NCBI GenBank assembly: GCA_963281155.1
Contig: CAUJLY010000002.1
Coordinates: forward strand, 5,952,001 to 6,016,000
Origin: Rhabditophanes sp. KR3021
Taxonomy: Eukaryota > Nematoda > Chromadorea > Rhabditida > Alloionematidae
Length of the DNA stretch: 64,000 nt
Direction: 5' to 3'
A model generated the notes under the pieces. It was not told the origin of the DNA. It saw only the letters and a program-made list of their open reading frames with translations, and made no database searches. The number at the start of each line of letters is the position of its first letter. The stretch's first letter is position 1. Made by a program: the position numbers and the translations under genes. Positions 25,201 through 38,100 of this stretch are shown piece after piece.

Positions 25201-28200
25201 ATGGTGTTGCTAAAAGGTTAAAAGGAAACGTCATAAGGTACATGGCTAGGAATAAACATCTAAAATAAAAGTTAACAATATGACATGTACTGGGACTATG
25301 GAAAATGATTTTATAAGCTTTTCCACTAGATTAACCATTTGTGAGGCTATTCAACTATCCATAACAACTTTCGAACTTGAATGGAAAAATATATGGTTTC
25401 ATGCATTAAAGGTCAAGTAATCGTTTTTTTAAATTAATTAGGTTCTTTAAAAATTGTCCCCATCTAAAAGGCCTCTCTTATGAGAATCACAAAAAAGTCA
25501 ATTTTGATGTTTGTTTAAGGTTTCAATTTCTCTCTTTAAAATAAGCAGAGGCGAGACATGATAAATATCTTTTTTAAGCATTTAATTTTCCCTAAAAGGA
25601 TTTTCATCTAAAGTTTATTTTAGCTTAAGGATATACTGAAAAGTTAATAGTCTGGATCATTTTATAAGTATATTAAATAGTTTCTTAGGTTTAATGGTTT
25701 GGAGGGAATAGATAGGAGAAAATGGAAGATTTTTAAATGAAGGGTAATAATGGTGAAGATGAAGTTTGTTGAGTCTTTTTAAGAAGTGATTGTAATGCTT
25801 GCAAAAATTAAAATATGTTTTTTCCACCTTCGAAAAATAGTATAACGCCGATTATTCATAAATAAGTTAAACTCTGAATTAATTGGAGCTGCAAATTCAA
25901 TTTCTAAATAAATATTCTAATATATTAGAAGATATAAAAGGTTCGTTCTTGTAGATAAATCCAGCCAAGTCCTAGAAACTCAAAATATAGGTATTTTGTA
26001 AAAATAGCATACTTTGGTGCTAATTTAGAATATGATAGACTCGACCTTTGAAGTTCAAAATAATTATTCCTAGGTTATGAAAAACATTTAAAACATGTGC
26101 ATCTTTATTTTGATCAATCATGTCAAAATTAAATTTTTGATGATAAGTCTTTATCAGTTAATAAACAAATATTTGTCGCTACACCCCAAACAAACTGAAT
26201 ATGTCATCTTGTAACTCATGAACAATGATCCTTTACAAACTATTTTTCGTGGAATCATTATTTAAAAGACTTGTAGAGGTCTTAACATTACTTAAAAATA
26301 TAAGCAACTTTTCCTTCATGTGCATTCGTCTTCCTAGCCTTAAACTTCGCAAAAAGAATTATTATATGAATTATTATATGAAATTACTACACAAATCTTG
26401 CATCACTTTTGAAAGACTAGAATAAAAAACAATTATTTTCATAAAATGTGTGCCATATTTCATTAGGATCTAAATTTGTTAAAATAAATTAACAAAAAGA
26501 AACAATACCACATACCAGATCAGAAATAAATATATGCATTTAGTTTCAAAATGTAAATACCAAATAAACATCTATTTCCACCTTAAAGCTCCAACCATTA
26601 GTAGGTTAAATCAAAATTGATCTACCCAAGCACACATGTCAGAAATGACAACCAAACAGGGAAACGATCGACACGGGAGTTTTTCTGTCGCCAGAAACAA
26701 TCTATAAAAATTCAATACCATGATTGAGGTTAAAGAAAGGGAATTTTTATATATATTGCTAAGTTTTGTACGTTCAACATAATACGAGTTATTTCCTCTA
26801 GATGATGTAATACTTCTTTAACAACCAAAAAATCAAGTGGTATTTAAAATTAAGTTCTGAAGATGGATGTTTTGGATAAAAAGCGGGGATAAAATAAATA
26901 CGATTAAGGTTGAGGGGATATGTTCTATTTTTAAATATGTTTTATAAATTAACTTTTTCACCTGAAGATGAAAACATCTTGTGATAATTTATAGCAACTT
27001 AGTAAAAATTAATGTGTTTTAAATCAACTTTTGACTTACCTAAGATAACAACTTGTTTGGGTGTAACATTTTGTTGTTGTCTAATTAGTACGTTATAAAA
27101 TCAACAAATTTAATATTATGATCTCTTCAAAAATAAACTTAATTAAAAGGTAAGTAAAGTGCTTAGAAGAGAGAACTATTTTTTTATGAATTGAGGCCTA
27201 CAACTTTTGGACATCTTTTTTGATCAAATATAAGTAGCGAGTTCCAAGTTTTTTTGCAAATATTAAAGACAAGTATTTTGCACAGTCCAAGGTTCCTTTT
27301 TTCTTAGAAACGATAAAAGAAATCAGTCTCAATAGTCTATAGTAAGCATACTTACTGGACAAAACAAAAAATATGATAGGTAACAGTTAATGTTTATTAC
27401 TATGTGCATATATACAAAAAATATTAACAACCTACTAATATATCTATCTTTACTTGTTAACAAAAGCTAAATATACAATTCGTATACTGCTAAGAGGAAG
27501 GTACCTATTAAAAAAGAAATTGATGGTACGAGTTATTACAAATACATAATTAAAAGAGAGGAAGAAAGGACTAGTTTTGATATTAAGATGAATATTTTAA
27601 AAATTCTTCAAATTAACTTAATAATTTTGACTACATTATATTAAGTGAGGAAAATGATTGTGTTTGTTTATGATGGTAAATTAAGTTTTTATTAATGAAT
27701 ATTTGCGAATGTGTTGCTCAATAAAAATTTAGTAAAAGCAGGTGTTTAGTCATAATTTATTTTATGATTTAATATAAATTTCATCAAAAATGACAAATCA
27801 AAAAGACCCTGAAAGCACTGCTCTCATACATAAATGCATGGAACAAGTCAGTTGTCAGCAATTTTTATTACAACTTTTGATTTGGAATCCATTTGTTTTG
27901 GAAACTTTTAACTGAATTAATCATATACAATTATTTGTTTATGACTAGTGGACTTTTTGCAATGAATAAATTTGTTTTTATTTATTCAAAGCTCATTAAA
28001 CTTTACCTATTACACCTTCTAAATATGTATGCATTAGCTAACTGGTAAAAACAAGAGAAAGCATTAAAATAAGTGATTTCATAAAATAACAACAAAAAAC
28101 AGTATTCACTTATGTCATTTCCTACGCAATATCTAAGGTAACTAATATTTTGTAACAAACGCCAACCACAAAAATGTATAAAGAAATAGTCTCTGTTTCC

Positions 28201-30600
28201 TTAAAAATAAGTATAATATTCATAACAAATTAATATGTATAGAGGCAATATGTTAAAGTATTGTAATCTTGATAATAACTAGCAATTGTACCTTTGAAGG
28301 GAGTGGGATATTTATGTATGTGCAATGTTTCTTATAATCCACCACAACCAAATATGATATATGATATAGTATATGTCTGCTGATGATTAAATAACAAGAC
28401 AGCTGAAGAATATTTTTAATTTAACAAAAATAAATAGCGGAATAGCCTTCAAACGGTCAGTGGAGATGTTTAAATAGCCCTTTTTAAAGGAAGAGATGTT
28501 ACTTAACTTTAATTGAAACTATCTCGTAAGGTCGCTCTCCTAAATCACCTTAATTTGAAAGCCATTTAAACCACCACTAATGGATATAGTAAATTAAGAA
28601 CACAAGAATTAAGTTAATGTGTGCTTTGAAGGCAAAAGGAGTAAGTACATAATCAGTTTTGAAACAAAAAAAGTATCCTATTTTAGTTATTTAGGAGAAA
28701 ATGTATCTCCCCAAAACATATCAAAAGTTTATTTTTTAGTCAAATAGCTAGCAGTATCTTTACAATCTAAAATTACAATGTCTATGGATAAATGTTTGTT
28801 GACGTAGACTCCATGGAAGAAAGTATGCTTATCATGATCAGTTTAAAAGTGTGACGAGATGAACAAAGTCTTTTATTACATACTTCAGCAAGAGAAAATG
28901 GATATGTATTTAGGTTTTGTTACGTTGATTTTTGTTAAAGATCTTTGTCTTAAAAATTGCAATTAGGTTTAGGGAAAGTGGAAGGATATTATATTGACAA
29001 AGAAACGACAATCTATTATTTAGTATTAACCTTTTTTTGGGGACCTTAATTGTTGTGTATTTAGTTGAATCACAAAGTGAATAATCTCATTTAAAAGAGT
29101 TTGTTTAAGAGTGAGGAATTTGGGGTGTAATTTAAAGAAAAATAAAAAAATTAACAAATATATTCTTTTGAACACGTCAAGAGCACTTATTTTTGTTAAT
29201 TAGTTGAATGGGTTAAAAATATGACAAATGGTTCTGACAAAAACATTTAAAATAAAGGGATATATCGTCCAATATGTTTAAAAAAAGACATACCATCTGA
29301 AAGCTGAAGCATTCAACAAGTATCTATTTTCAAACAATTAGCCTTATTAATTGGCATGTTTTAAGCAAATAAGAATGTAAATAATATAGACAATATCGCG
29401 TTCTTTATTGTGAAGGATGGGAAATGTTTGGGGATGAGATGTAATTCCAGGACTTTATTCTATCAAATAAAAGGGTAAGTACTTTGTTTATGTTAGGAAA
29501 TGAAATTTACACATATTTAAATTGGGATCAACAAAAACAGTCATTTATTATTGAAAGCTCGTAAAAAGAACAACAAAGTAATTAAAAAAAAGAATAAGGT
29601 TAAATATTTGTAAATAAGTAATATTCTTTACACAGAATATTAATTTTTGTCTTTAATAGTAACTTCCTCTATAATATCTTCCATTCCAAAATAAACAAAC
29701 AATTTGATGGTGAATTAAGAATATTCAGGTTTAAATCCTTACACGCATACATCCATTTGAAGGAAAAATAAACGAGAAACTCTTTATATAGTAAGTAACC
29801 AAAAAATTATTGATGATGGTTCATATTTATTTATCTATCGGTACAAATATAGTGCCTTGTTAAAGACTGGTTTTTGATAATTTCATGAATATTACTATAT
29901 TGCGGTACAGCAACTTTTAATTAATAACACAACTCTTTTAAATAAGTTCATTTGAAAGAAGCTGCTGGATGATTGTTGATTCAATTTTAATTAAATTAAT
30001 TCCAATCATACTAGTCGTCTTTGAACAATGATTTTTACCACAAATTACATATTTATTTTAAATGATTTGCAACAACGGGGAATATAGATAAATTTCGTTT
30101 CAACAAAATTATACAGGTATATCATCTATTTTTGGCCTTGTTTTGAGGATGAAATTGTCTGTTCTTCATTTCCTTTCATAGAATTCCGTATTTTCGAAAA
30201 TGTGATATTAACTTATTCAATAACAATAATGACATTCACGATTAGACATTTAGCATAATACTAAACCCAACAATTGTATAAGTAAATTATATCGGTATTT
30301 TTAATCATGTTCGCATGATACCACTCAAACTTGTACAACTGTACAGCTTAACATAATTGACATAGTCAAATGAGAACGTTACTTCTTAACCATCTGCAAA
30401 AGTACAACCGTCTTACAACGATATTTTTGACTTGAGAGCAAAGTTTATTACCCAAAGTTTGGAACAATGTTTGATAACACAGCTAGACACTACTATAAGA
30501 TTGTTGCTAAGCAAAAGTGAAGCGTGGAGCAAAATGTTCAACTCGCAATCGTTTATTTTAAATATTTAAAGTTCCCTTTAATTAATTCGAGTTCCTATTA
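22240..30600. other. No gene seen: 8.4 kb AT-rich intergenic region
   Basis: Lies between the 5' end of dapk-1 (minus) and the CCDC47 gene (plus), so it should carry both upstream regions. Short open frames here have low-complexity composition and no convincing splice partners. A possible first-exon donor (ATGGAA|GTAAGT, minus strand) sits near 22720. Short AT-rich tandem tracts occur, for example near 26350 and 28345-28375. A stretch near 30448 resembles nematode SL1 by chance only. Confidence 0.5.
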
Positions 30601-30612
30601 TTATTAATGTTT

Positions 30613-30624
30613 ATTCAATTTCAG
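30613..30624 (+). promoter_or_regulatory. Splice acceptor directly before the CCDC47 start codon
   Basis: TATTCAATTTCAG ends at 30624, leaving a single A before the ATG at 30626. It is either the end of a 5' untranslated intron or a spliced-leader trans-splice site. No matching donor could be singled out upstream. Confidence 0.55.
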
Positions 30625-30625
30625 A

Positions 30626-32011
30626 ATGAAAACCAGTAGATATTTAATATTATTAGTGAGTTTGTGTTTGATCTCAGTTACTGTGTCGGCCAGAGAATCT
30701 TTCGATTCGATCATTGATGATGATAATGAGTTTGCATCCTTTGACGACAATGAAATAGATGCAGCCCATGCCGGTCCTGATCAAGCTAATGTTCAAAAAG
30801 GAAGTGAACCTGAAATAGAACAACAAGATATTGTAAATGATTTTGAAGATGCTACTCCTGAAACGAAACAAGATTCTGCTGAATTCGACAAAGAGTTAGA
30901 AAGTGAAGAAGATGCCAAGCCTATCGAAACGGAGCAAGTAGAAATGCCAAAACTCCAATTTGCCGACATTCCAGAGCACCTCAGATCAAATTGGTTCACC
31001 TACAAATTCGAAATTCTAATCATCGTAGCTATGGTTATCTACGGTTTAAATTATGGTTACGGCTCCAATGCCAACTCAAATATTGCCTTCAATTGGTTCA
31101 ATGCAAACTTGCCTTACTGGCATACAAAATACGCTCTAGTCGCAGATAACGGTGTTTCTGACAACTTAGATGGAGATGTTTTGCTCAAAATAACAGACAA
31201 TCTATTTCAAGTATTTTGCTCAGGCAAGACTGGATATGAAAACATGCTCACCCAATTGAGATTGAATAAAAGACAAGATTTGATTGGAACTATCATTGAC
31301 CATGTTCAAATAAATTCAGATTCAGTTGTTCAAAGAAATACTTTGTGTACTGGAGAATTAGATCAAGTCGTGTTTTGCTGTGGTAATAGAACTGAGTTAT
31401 TGGCTTACTGCAAGACTGTCAATGATTTGAGTACTTTTGCTACTATTAGATCTACTGACAAATTGAATTTGCCTAGAACTTGGGCTGTCATGGCTGAAAT
31501 CAATGAATATGTTACTACAATTTTGGATTCCAATACAGTTGAATTTTTGAGAAATAATGCTAAGTACTTTAATTACATTCATATTTCTGAAAGTTATACT
31601 GGTACTGTTAATCAAGAGGGGGCTGAAGTTGTCTTGACTTTGCCTGAAAAGGACTCCGTCGTGATTGTGTCAATGAATTTGATTGATCAAGTTGAGAATG
31701 AAGTCGTTAATGAAGAGATTAATAGATTTATTGATACTTTGACTGAGAAGGCTCGGAAGCTTAGATTATCAAAGGAAGGACGTGCTAAGACTGAAAAGAA
31801 CAGAGTTGCCGCTGAAGCCACCTTTTACAAACAAACTCATGCCCTCAGACAAGAAAAAATGCAAGAAAGGCGAGACGATAAAATCAGATCGCTCAAACAA
31901 AAGATCGAAGAAGAAACTGACCCCGAAAAGCAACGAAAACTAGCTAAAGCTGAAGAAAAGAGAGAAGCAAAATCAAAGGCACCCAAAGTGAAAACCTTAA
32001 AAACTCGTTAA
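30626..32011 (+). CDS. CCDC47: CCDC47/calumin homologue, ER membrane translocon-associated protein
   Basis: A single exon of 461 residues (human CCDC47 has 483). A signal peptide (MKTSRYLILLVSLCLISVTV) is followed by a very acidic luminal segment rich in Asp and Glu, one membrane span (FEILIIVAMVIYGLNYGYG), a conserved cytosolic domain, and a C-terminal Lys/Arg/Glu-rich coiled coil ending KVKTLKTR. In animals CCDC47 is part of the PAT complex with Asterix, helping multi-pass membrane proteins fold at the ribosome-translocon, and it influences ER calcium. The ATG lies one base after TTCAATTTCAG, so the mRNA begins at a cis- or trans-splice acceptor; such tight spacing is typical of nematode SL trans-splicing. 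Polyadenylation signals AATAAAATAAAG lie near 32099. Neighbours are more than 8 kb away on both sides. Confidence 0.9.
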   Translation: MKTSRYLILLVSLCLISVTVSARESFDSIIDDDNEFASFDDNEIDAAHAGPDQANVQKGSEPEIEQQDIVNDFEDATPETKQDSAEFDKELESEEDAKPIETEQVEMPKLQFADIPEHLRSNWFTYKFEILIIVAMVIYGLNYGYGSNANSNIAFNWFNANLPYWHTKYALVADNGVSDNLDGDVLLKITDNLFQVFCSGKTGYENMLTQLRLNKRQDLIGTIIDHVQINSDSVVQRNTLCTGELDQVVFCCGNRTELLAYCKTVNDLSTFATIRSTDKLNLPRTWAVMAEINEYVTTILDSNTVEFLRNNAKYFNYIHISESYTGTVNQEGAEVVLTLPEKDSVVIVSMNLIDQVENEVVNEEINRFIDTLTEKARKLRLSKEGRAKTEKNRVAAEATFYKQTHALRQEKMQERRDDKIRSLKQKIEEETDPEKQRKLAKAEEKREAKSKAPKVKTLKTR

Positions 32012-32149
32012 TTTGTGCTTTATACTGTTGTTACCTTGAAAAGAACATTGCTGTCAATAATTGTTTTTACCTTTTCATGTCATTATATTACATAATTTAA
32101 TAAAATAAAGCAACTTTTCCAAAAATCCCCCAACTTAAGAAATGTGCAT

Positions 32150-35100
32150 AAAAACATTTTCATCTAGTTCCTTCTTAAACAGTCGTCATCACATTAACCT
32201 ATTTATGTGTGTAAAATGCCTTTTTCCTTTTCCACAACCCAGTAATAAACACTTTTTTGTAATAACTGGCACTACCAAAAATTAATTTTAAAAGTTGAAG
32301 CATAGAGCGTATTCTATTGAGTCGAGCAAACATTTTTTCCAATTATATTTGTTATTTCAAATAGAGGAAGAAGGTTAAAAGTTAAATTTTAAAAATAATC
32401 AAAAAATATTTATCCAAATGATTGTGCTATTTACCTTCTTGTCAAGTATTAAAAAAAGATTGTTTGGGTATATGAATAATAGATGGAAAAAGAGATATGT
32501 GTATTTTGTGGTTGAAGCACACCAATTTATATGCAAAACAAGAAAGAATGGTAGTTTGTCGTGGTCTGGCATTTAAGAACGATTTGTCCTCCTGAATATT
32601 TATTATTATGCTGTCAGATGTAATAACTGCACTTTGCATATATTAATCCACAAATGCATTCAAATAATATCAGCTTACAGAAATAAGAAATGACACTCCT
32701 CGTCATTACCACGTCATTCTTTTGCCTGATTATTTTAAGGCTATTTTACTCTTTATTAAGACAAGATTAATTTTGAAATATTTATTTATCGTGTATAAAT
32801 CAAATCAATGCCAGCTTTTAAATGTAGATTAGGAGAACTGGGACTTAAAGTTGTTTGTAAGATATATTGTATTTTCTAATTTAAGCCAATACACACTTCT
32901 TTTAACAGGCAAAAAAATAATTCACGTACTTTATTTCTTTCTTCCCCAATCTTATCATTCCAAAGGAAGAAATTTAAAAGTAAAGTGCTTAAGTATGTAT
33001 ATGTTGTATTGAAAGTATATGTACATTTTCATAAATTGATAACAAAAAAAGTGAATGACGATTTATGTATACAAAATTTAATACAAATAATTGAAATAAT
33101 ACAAAATATGTTTTGTTTATGATTTTGTTTGTTCTCAAACAAGCAAAGTCCCCTGAAACATATATTTCAATTGTTTGATGAAAAGATATTCATCCACTTT
33201 TTATTGCTTTTAATATAAATTATTTGCATTGTGTTATTGTCTTTGAATGGATAGATTTGTATGATTTTACATGCACTTTGGTGGAACTAATTTTGACAAA
33301 TCAATAGCAACTCTATGGCTATTTGTATATGTCAGGATCAGTCTTCGTAAAAATGTCATTTATAGATATAAATAATTAGAAGTCTTATCTAAAATATCTC
33401 ATTTCTGATGGCAACATGTTTTAAATGTATCGCCACAAATTAAATATACAGAAGACATAAATTGATAAAATATATTTATTCACCGCTAAACCATCAAAAC
33501 AATTATTTATCTCCTACAATGCAGACATTTGAATTTGAAGGTTTTGCCTCTTATGATGCATAACACATACACATATTACAACAACCCCATCATATTTATT
33601 CATTTTGACTGTTACTCAATTTCTGCTGCGATCTGGAGATAACATACAAATTTAATAAATAAAATGTTCTTTAGCATTAGCAATTCACGAACATAAATAT
33701 TTTTCTCCGTTATAATTTATACACACGGAACCAACTAAAAAGCCATTTAACTTCTTTTGATATTTTTCACCATTAATTGACTTAATCCCGTTGACGGAAT
33801 TGTGTGAGTGTCTTACCCCTTTTGCGAACAACCAATTAAGTTACACCCTCGCCTCTAATTTTATTATTTCGGAAAGTCAGGCAGACACCAAAAAATTAAA
33901 AAGATTTCGAGTTAGTCGCAATCAAAAGACTCATTTCTTTATTTCTTTGAAGGAGCTTCTCTAATTTCCAAGTCCAATCATAATTATATCTTGTCTGTCT
34001 AATGAATTCCTTGTTTTTTTTGACATACCATCAATAACTGTCTAGGATTTGACAAACTTTTTGAATCATATCAATTTATAATTCCTTTTAGTTTGTCATT
34101 TCATAGAACTAAGATGTATGGACATAAATTCTTACTTTTTTGTATTCGCCCCTATTTTCATTTTCTCTCATTTTAAGAACCACAATTTGTATCACATTTT
34201 TGTCGCAATTTGAAAGTATAATCTTTAGTGTAACGTCATTATTTGTATCACTCACAACTTTACCCTCAAAAGTTTAAACTTCTGCGCCTCTTTTTGATAC
34301 TTCAATGAATCCAGTAACTTTTGTGATTAAAAAAGAGAAGGATGATGAAAGGGAATATCTTGTGTCAAAAACAGAAGAACCTTACGTCACTCCACCCTTT
34401 AACATTTTATTAATGGCCATAAACAAGGGGGAGACTGGTAGTGATGATAGTATTTAGCGGAACAAAAACCTATCTTTTTTATATGTCCCAATCTTGTACT
34501 AATTTTGTTTTTCAAAACACAATAGATGGAGGAGTTGGATTGATTTGGGATCAACAACGAGGTGTAAGCATAACAATAGGACGACTGTTGGTTCTTTCCA
34601 AAAAAACAAAAATAAGATATTTGAATAAAATTTTAATTATCAAAAAGCTTTTGTAATAGTTGGAAAACAACTACAATATGCATAGTTCCTTAGATTTGTC
34701 ATTTAAAAAAGAGAACTCAGCTTGGATGTTATTTGGCCAATTTTGTCCCAAACTTTCGCCGATGACGCCGACAAACACTGTCGGTCAACAAAAACAAAAT
34801 AATTTATTTATAAAACGGGCCAAACTATTAAATATGGACATTTCCCTTTACAACACACCTCTTAGTAATATTCATAATGCAACATATTTACAAAAAGCCT
34901 TTTATTTATTGTTATTACCAGCAACCATTGTGTGAGAATAAATCAATCTTCCACAGCCAAACGCAAAACGGCCACGTCTCACAAAACTCATTTCCACCAG
35001 ATGTAGTTTTCTGGCCTATACTTTAATTTACGCCCATACTCCACAACTTTTAAAGTTCAATTGATTTAAATTATTTCCAAATTGTAATCACCATGACGCG

Positions 35101-38100
35101 TATATTAATTCATTATACCAAATTTAAAACTCAAAAATATGTACAGATTGGCTGTCAAAGCGACTTCCCGTATCATTTATTTATTTTTAGTCATCTATTG
35201 TGTTTTGTTTAATGGCAGTGTAGTTAATAATAGCCAGCCAAACAAAAAATTCAAATCCACCCTACATATAATTTGATATATACAAATGGTTATTTTTGCC
35301 CCAAATAACATTATGGGAGAGGTTTTAGTGGTTGTGGGTGAGTTTTGAGGAGTATTTATTGTTGTGTATGGTGTGGTAGTAGTATTGGTAAAATGAATGG
35401 TATGTGTTGTCTTCTTCTTTACTTGTAGGTTCGTGTCAGCTGGGGTGTTTGTTTATGTATGAGTAAATATTCCCGACTTTAATCAATACCAAGCAAGATC
35501 ACTACTGGTGAAGGCCTCTGACTTTACTAAAAAATAAGGACGTCAGGGATTTTTTTATTAGTTTCTTCCCATCGTGGAAAGACGACACTTTTTAATGCAT
35601 TCTCGAACATTCTAACTTTATAAATCATTTCATTTTGAACTTTGTGTTTTTACGTTAACTTTTCGAAGTATGCACCGCGACAAATGACATACGATTCTTT
35701 TTTGCTAGAAAACATTTTCTATCTCAAATGAGTGTGTGTCTTCATTTTTTGTCAATTATATAAGATGTAGGTAAACTTTTACCTTTATAGCAAAACAATA
35801 ATAGAGATGTTTTGCTATGAAATATAGCGAAATTTGTTTAATTGTATCTCCTTCAATATTTATTAACATCTCCAATCATCAATCTTCTACTTTTGTATAT
35901 ATTTTATATATTTATTAGGACGAATTATCATTACTTTCTATCAGACAAACCTCATCTCTATGGAGAACGATATTCACCATAAAGTATGTATAAATAGAAA
36001 ATAGGCATATATTTGATGGTGAAAATATTTATTTTATTATCAATCTTCGCCTACGAGACACAAAAACTATACTTATTTGCCCCAAAATTATTGATAATCA
36101 TAATAATCCTTTCCTAGTTTGAAGCTTGTCTCAATTTTTATCTACATTCCCCTAAATAAACACCACAAACACCACCAACACTTCTTTTTGGGAAGAACTT
36201 ATGAGAGGCGAAAAGGGAAGTAAGATGGATAAAAGTTTTTAATATTTACTTAAAATTACATATCTTAATGGACAAATTTGTCAACCAAAAAGAATCGCGT
36301 CTATATTTGCTATTTATCCACAAACAAATCGAAACCAGACCATCATCCAATATCCTCTCTCTTCTTTTGTAGAATGTATATTTCATTTTTACCTTTGGCT
36401 ATATAAATCTTTTGTCAAATATCATTTATTTATATATACACAACTACTAAAATATATAAATACTATTTACTTCAATTCAGTATATATAAATGTATAGACA
36501 AGTCACACATCAAGTCTATATGTTTTATATTGATATCAGAATGTTGTAGATCATATATAAAAATATATCTTCGTACACTTTTAATCATCCTAAGGATACC
36601 TCATGATTTGAAGAAATGATAGGAAGTAGTATATTAAAATGATTTTATTTGATCTTACACTATTTTATACATACATCGACACATCATATCTAATATAATA
36701 ATAGTCTGCTTTGATATAAAGGATGACGCTTACTTCTTACCTTCCTGCAGCTTCATGTGATTAAGAAACGATCATAGGTTTATTGAGATGTCACGTGAAA
36801 TTTCCTAAATTACTTACTGTTATATGCAATGGAAGAAGATATAATAGCTTTGTTCTGAAGAAGTACATATTATTAAATAGATTAATTTTTTTGGTTCTTT
36901 TACCAGTGCAAATACGTTAATACATTAGTTACCAAATACTTGTTTAATTTAAATTGCTTCTTTTCCGAAGGCAATTGTTTGTTGTGGATTGCAAAGTATA
37001 ATTTAGTTGATCGCGACCTTCATTACAATATAAAATTTCTTCTTTACCAATCATCGCCTTTTCTTTGATTACTCCCAAAAAGGGTACTTCATAAGTATAT
37101 TCACATTGTACTACTAAAAAAACAACTACATACTTTCAATTCGACTCAGTGATTCACCAGCCACCTTAATGACACCCAACACCCTTTCTTCTTATCTTAA
37201 ACCTCCTTCATCAATATTTATTTGCTTTCCTCACGCGGCTTCACTAAATTTTGTAAATATCAACAATTATATGTTGTATACATAATTCTATCTATTTAAT
37301 ATTGTATGTTTTTAATTTATTTGATTCAAACATTCACCCCATCGTCAATCTCAATTCCTTCAAATTAGACAAAATTTTGTCATTGATCTTCATTTGATCT
37401 ATTTAAGTGATTTTTTTGTACAATAAACAAACTACTTCTTTCTTTCTTGTTGTTTTCTTGTCTTGTCTATCATTTTTAGCATCAAAGATCCCCCCAGGAA
37501 CATTTTACCTCATTAAGGCATTTATTGTTTTGATGACAGGCACTTTAGATGCCAAACAACCGATTAGAGACTCTTTTTATACCACAATTCGTACAAATTC
37601 TCATGAAATTCATATAAAAGAATGACGTAGGCGCTCTGTGTCTGCCCTCTAATCAGCTTCTTCCATCCAAATAGCATTTCCCTCAAAATGTGAATTGTTT
37701 CCTTTGCAAACAAATCTATCTAACAATCAGTCCAAGTGCACAATTTTATTTGAATGAAAACTTTTAAGGCATATTCATTAATACCGACAGCTCTCTTACA
37801 AACTTTTTAATATTTTAGAATTTTAAATGTTTTACAAGTTCGAAATTTGAATTTGATTTGCACGTGTACATTATTTCATCAGTATTATGTTTAGTCATAG
37901 TCACAGGGTAATTACTTTATTTACCCTACATAGTATTATATTTTGCATCAGATGTTTGTTGAATATACAAATATTTTTAATGATGAATACACCACACTTC
38001 TATTTATTTTTATCAACCAGAACTTTTTTGTAGGCATCTGAATTGGCACATACATACACATACATCCAAAAAGTGAATGGATATGTGTATTAGTTTGAGA

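Noticed and set aside
30445..30475. Sequence resembling the nematode spliced leader SL1 (GTTTATTACCCAAAGTTTG)
   Set aside because: It differs from SL1 by insertions and substitutions, lacks a GT donor directly after it, and no Sm-site sequence follows at the right place.
34441..34935. Two adjacent open frames of 71 and 91 codons on the plus strand
   Set aside because: Low-complexity Ile/Lys/Asn/Leu composition, no splice sites or domain features; likely chance frames in AT-rich DNA.
37407..37625. 72-codon open frame with a hydrophobic start
   Set aside because: It begins at a non-ATG codon and the hydrophobic stretch is a run of T-rich codons; no support as a gene.
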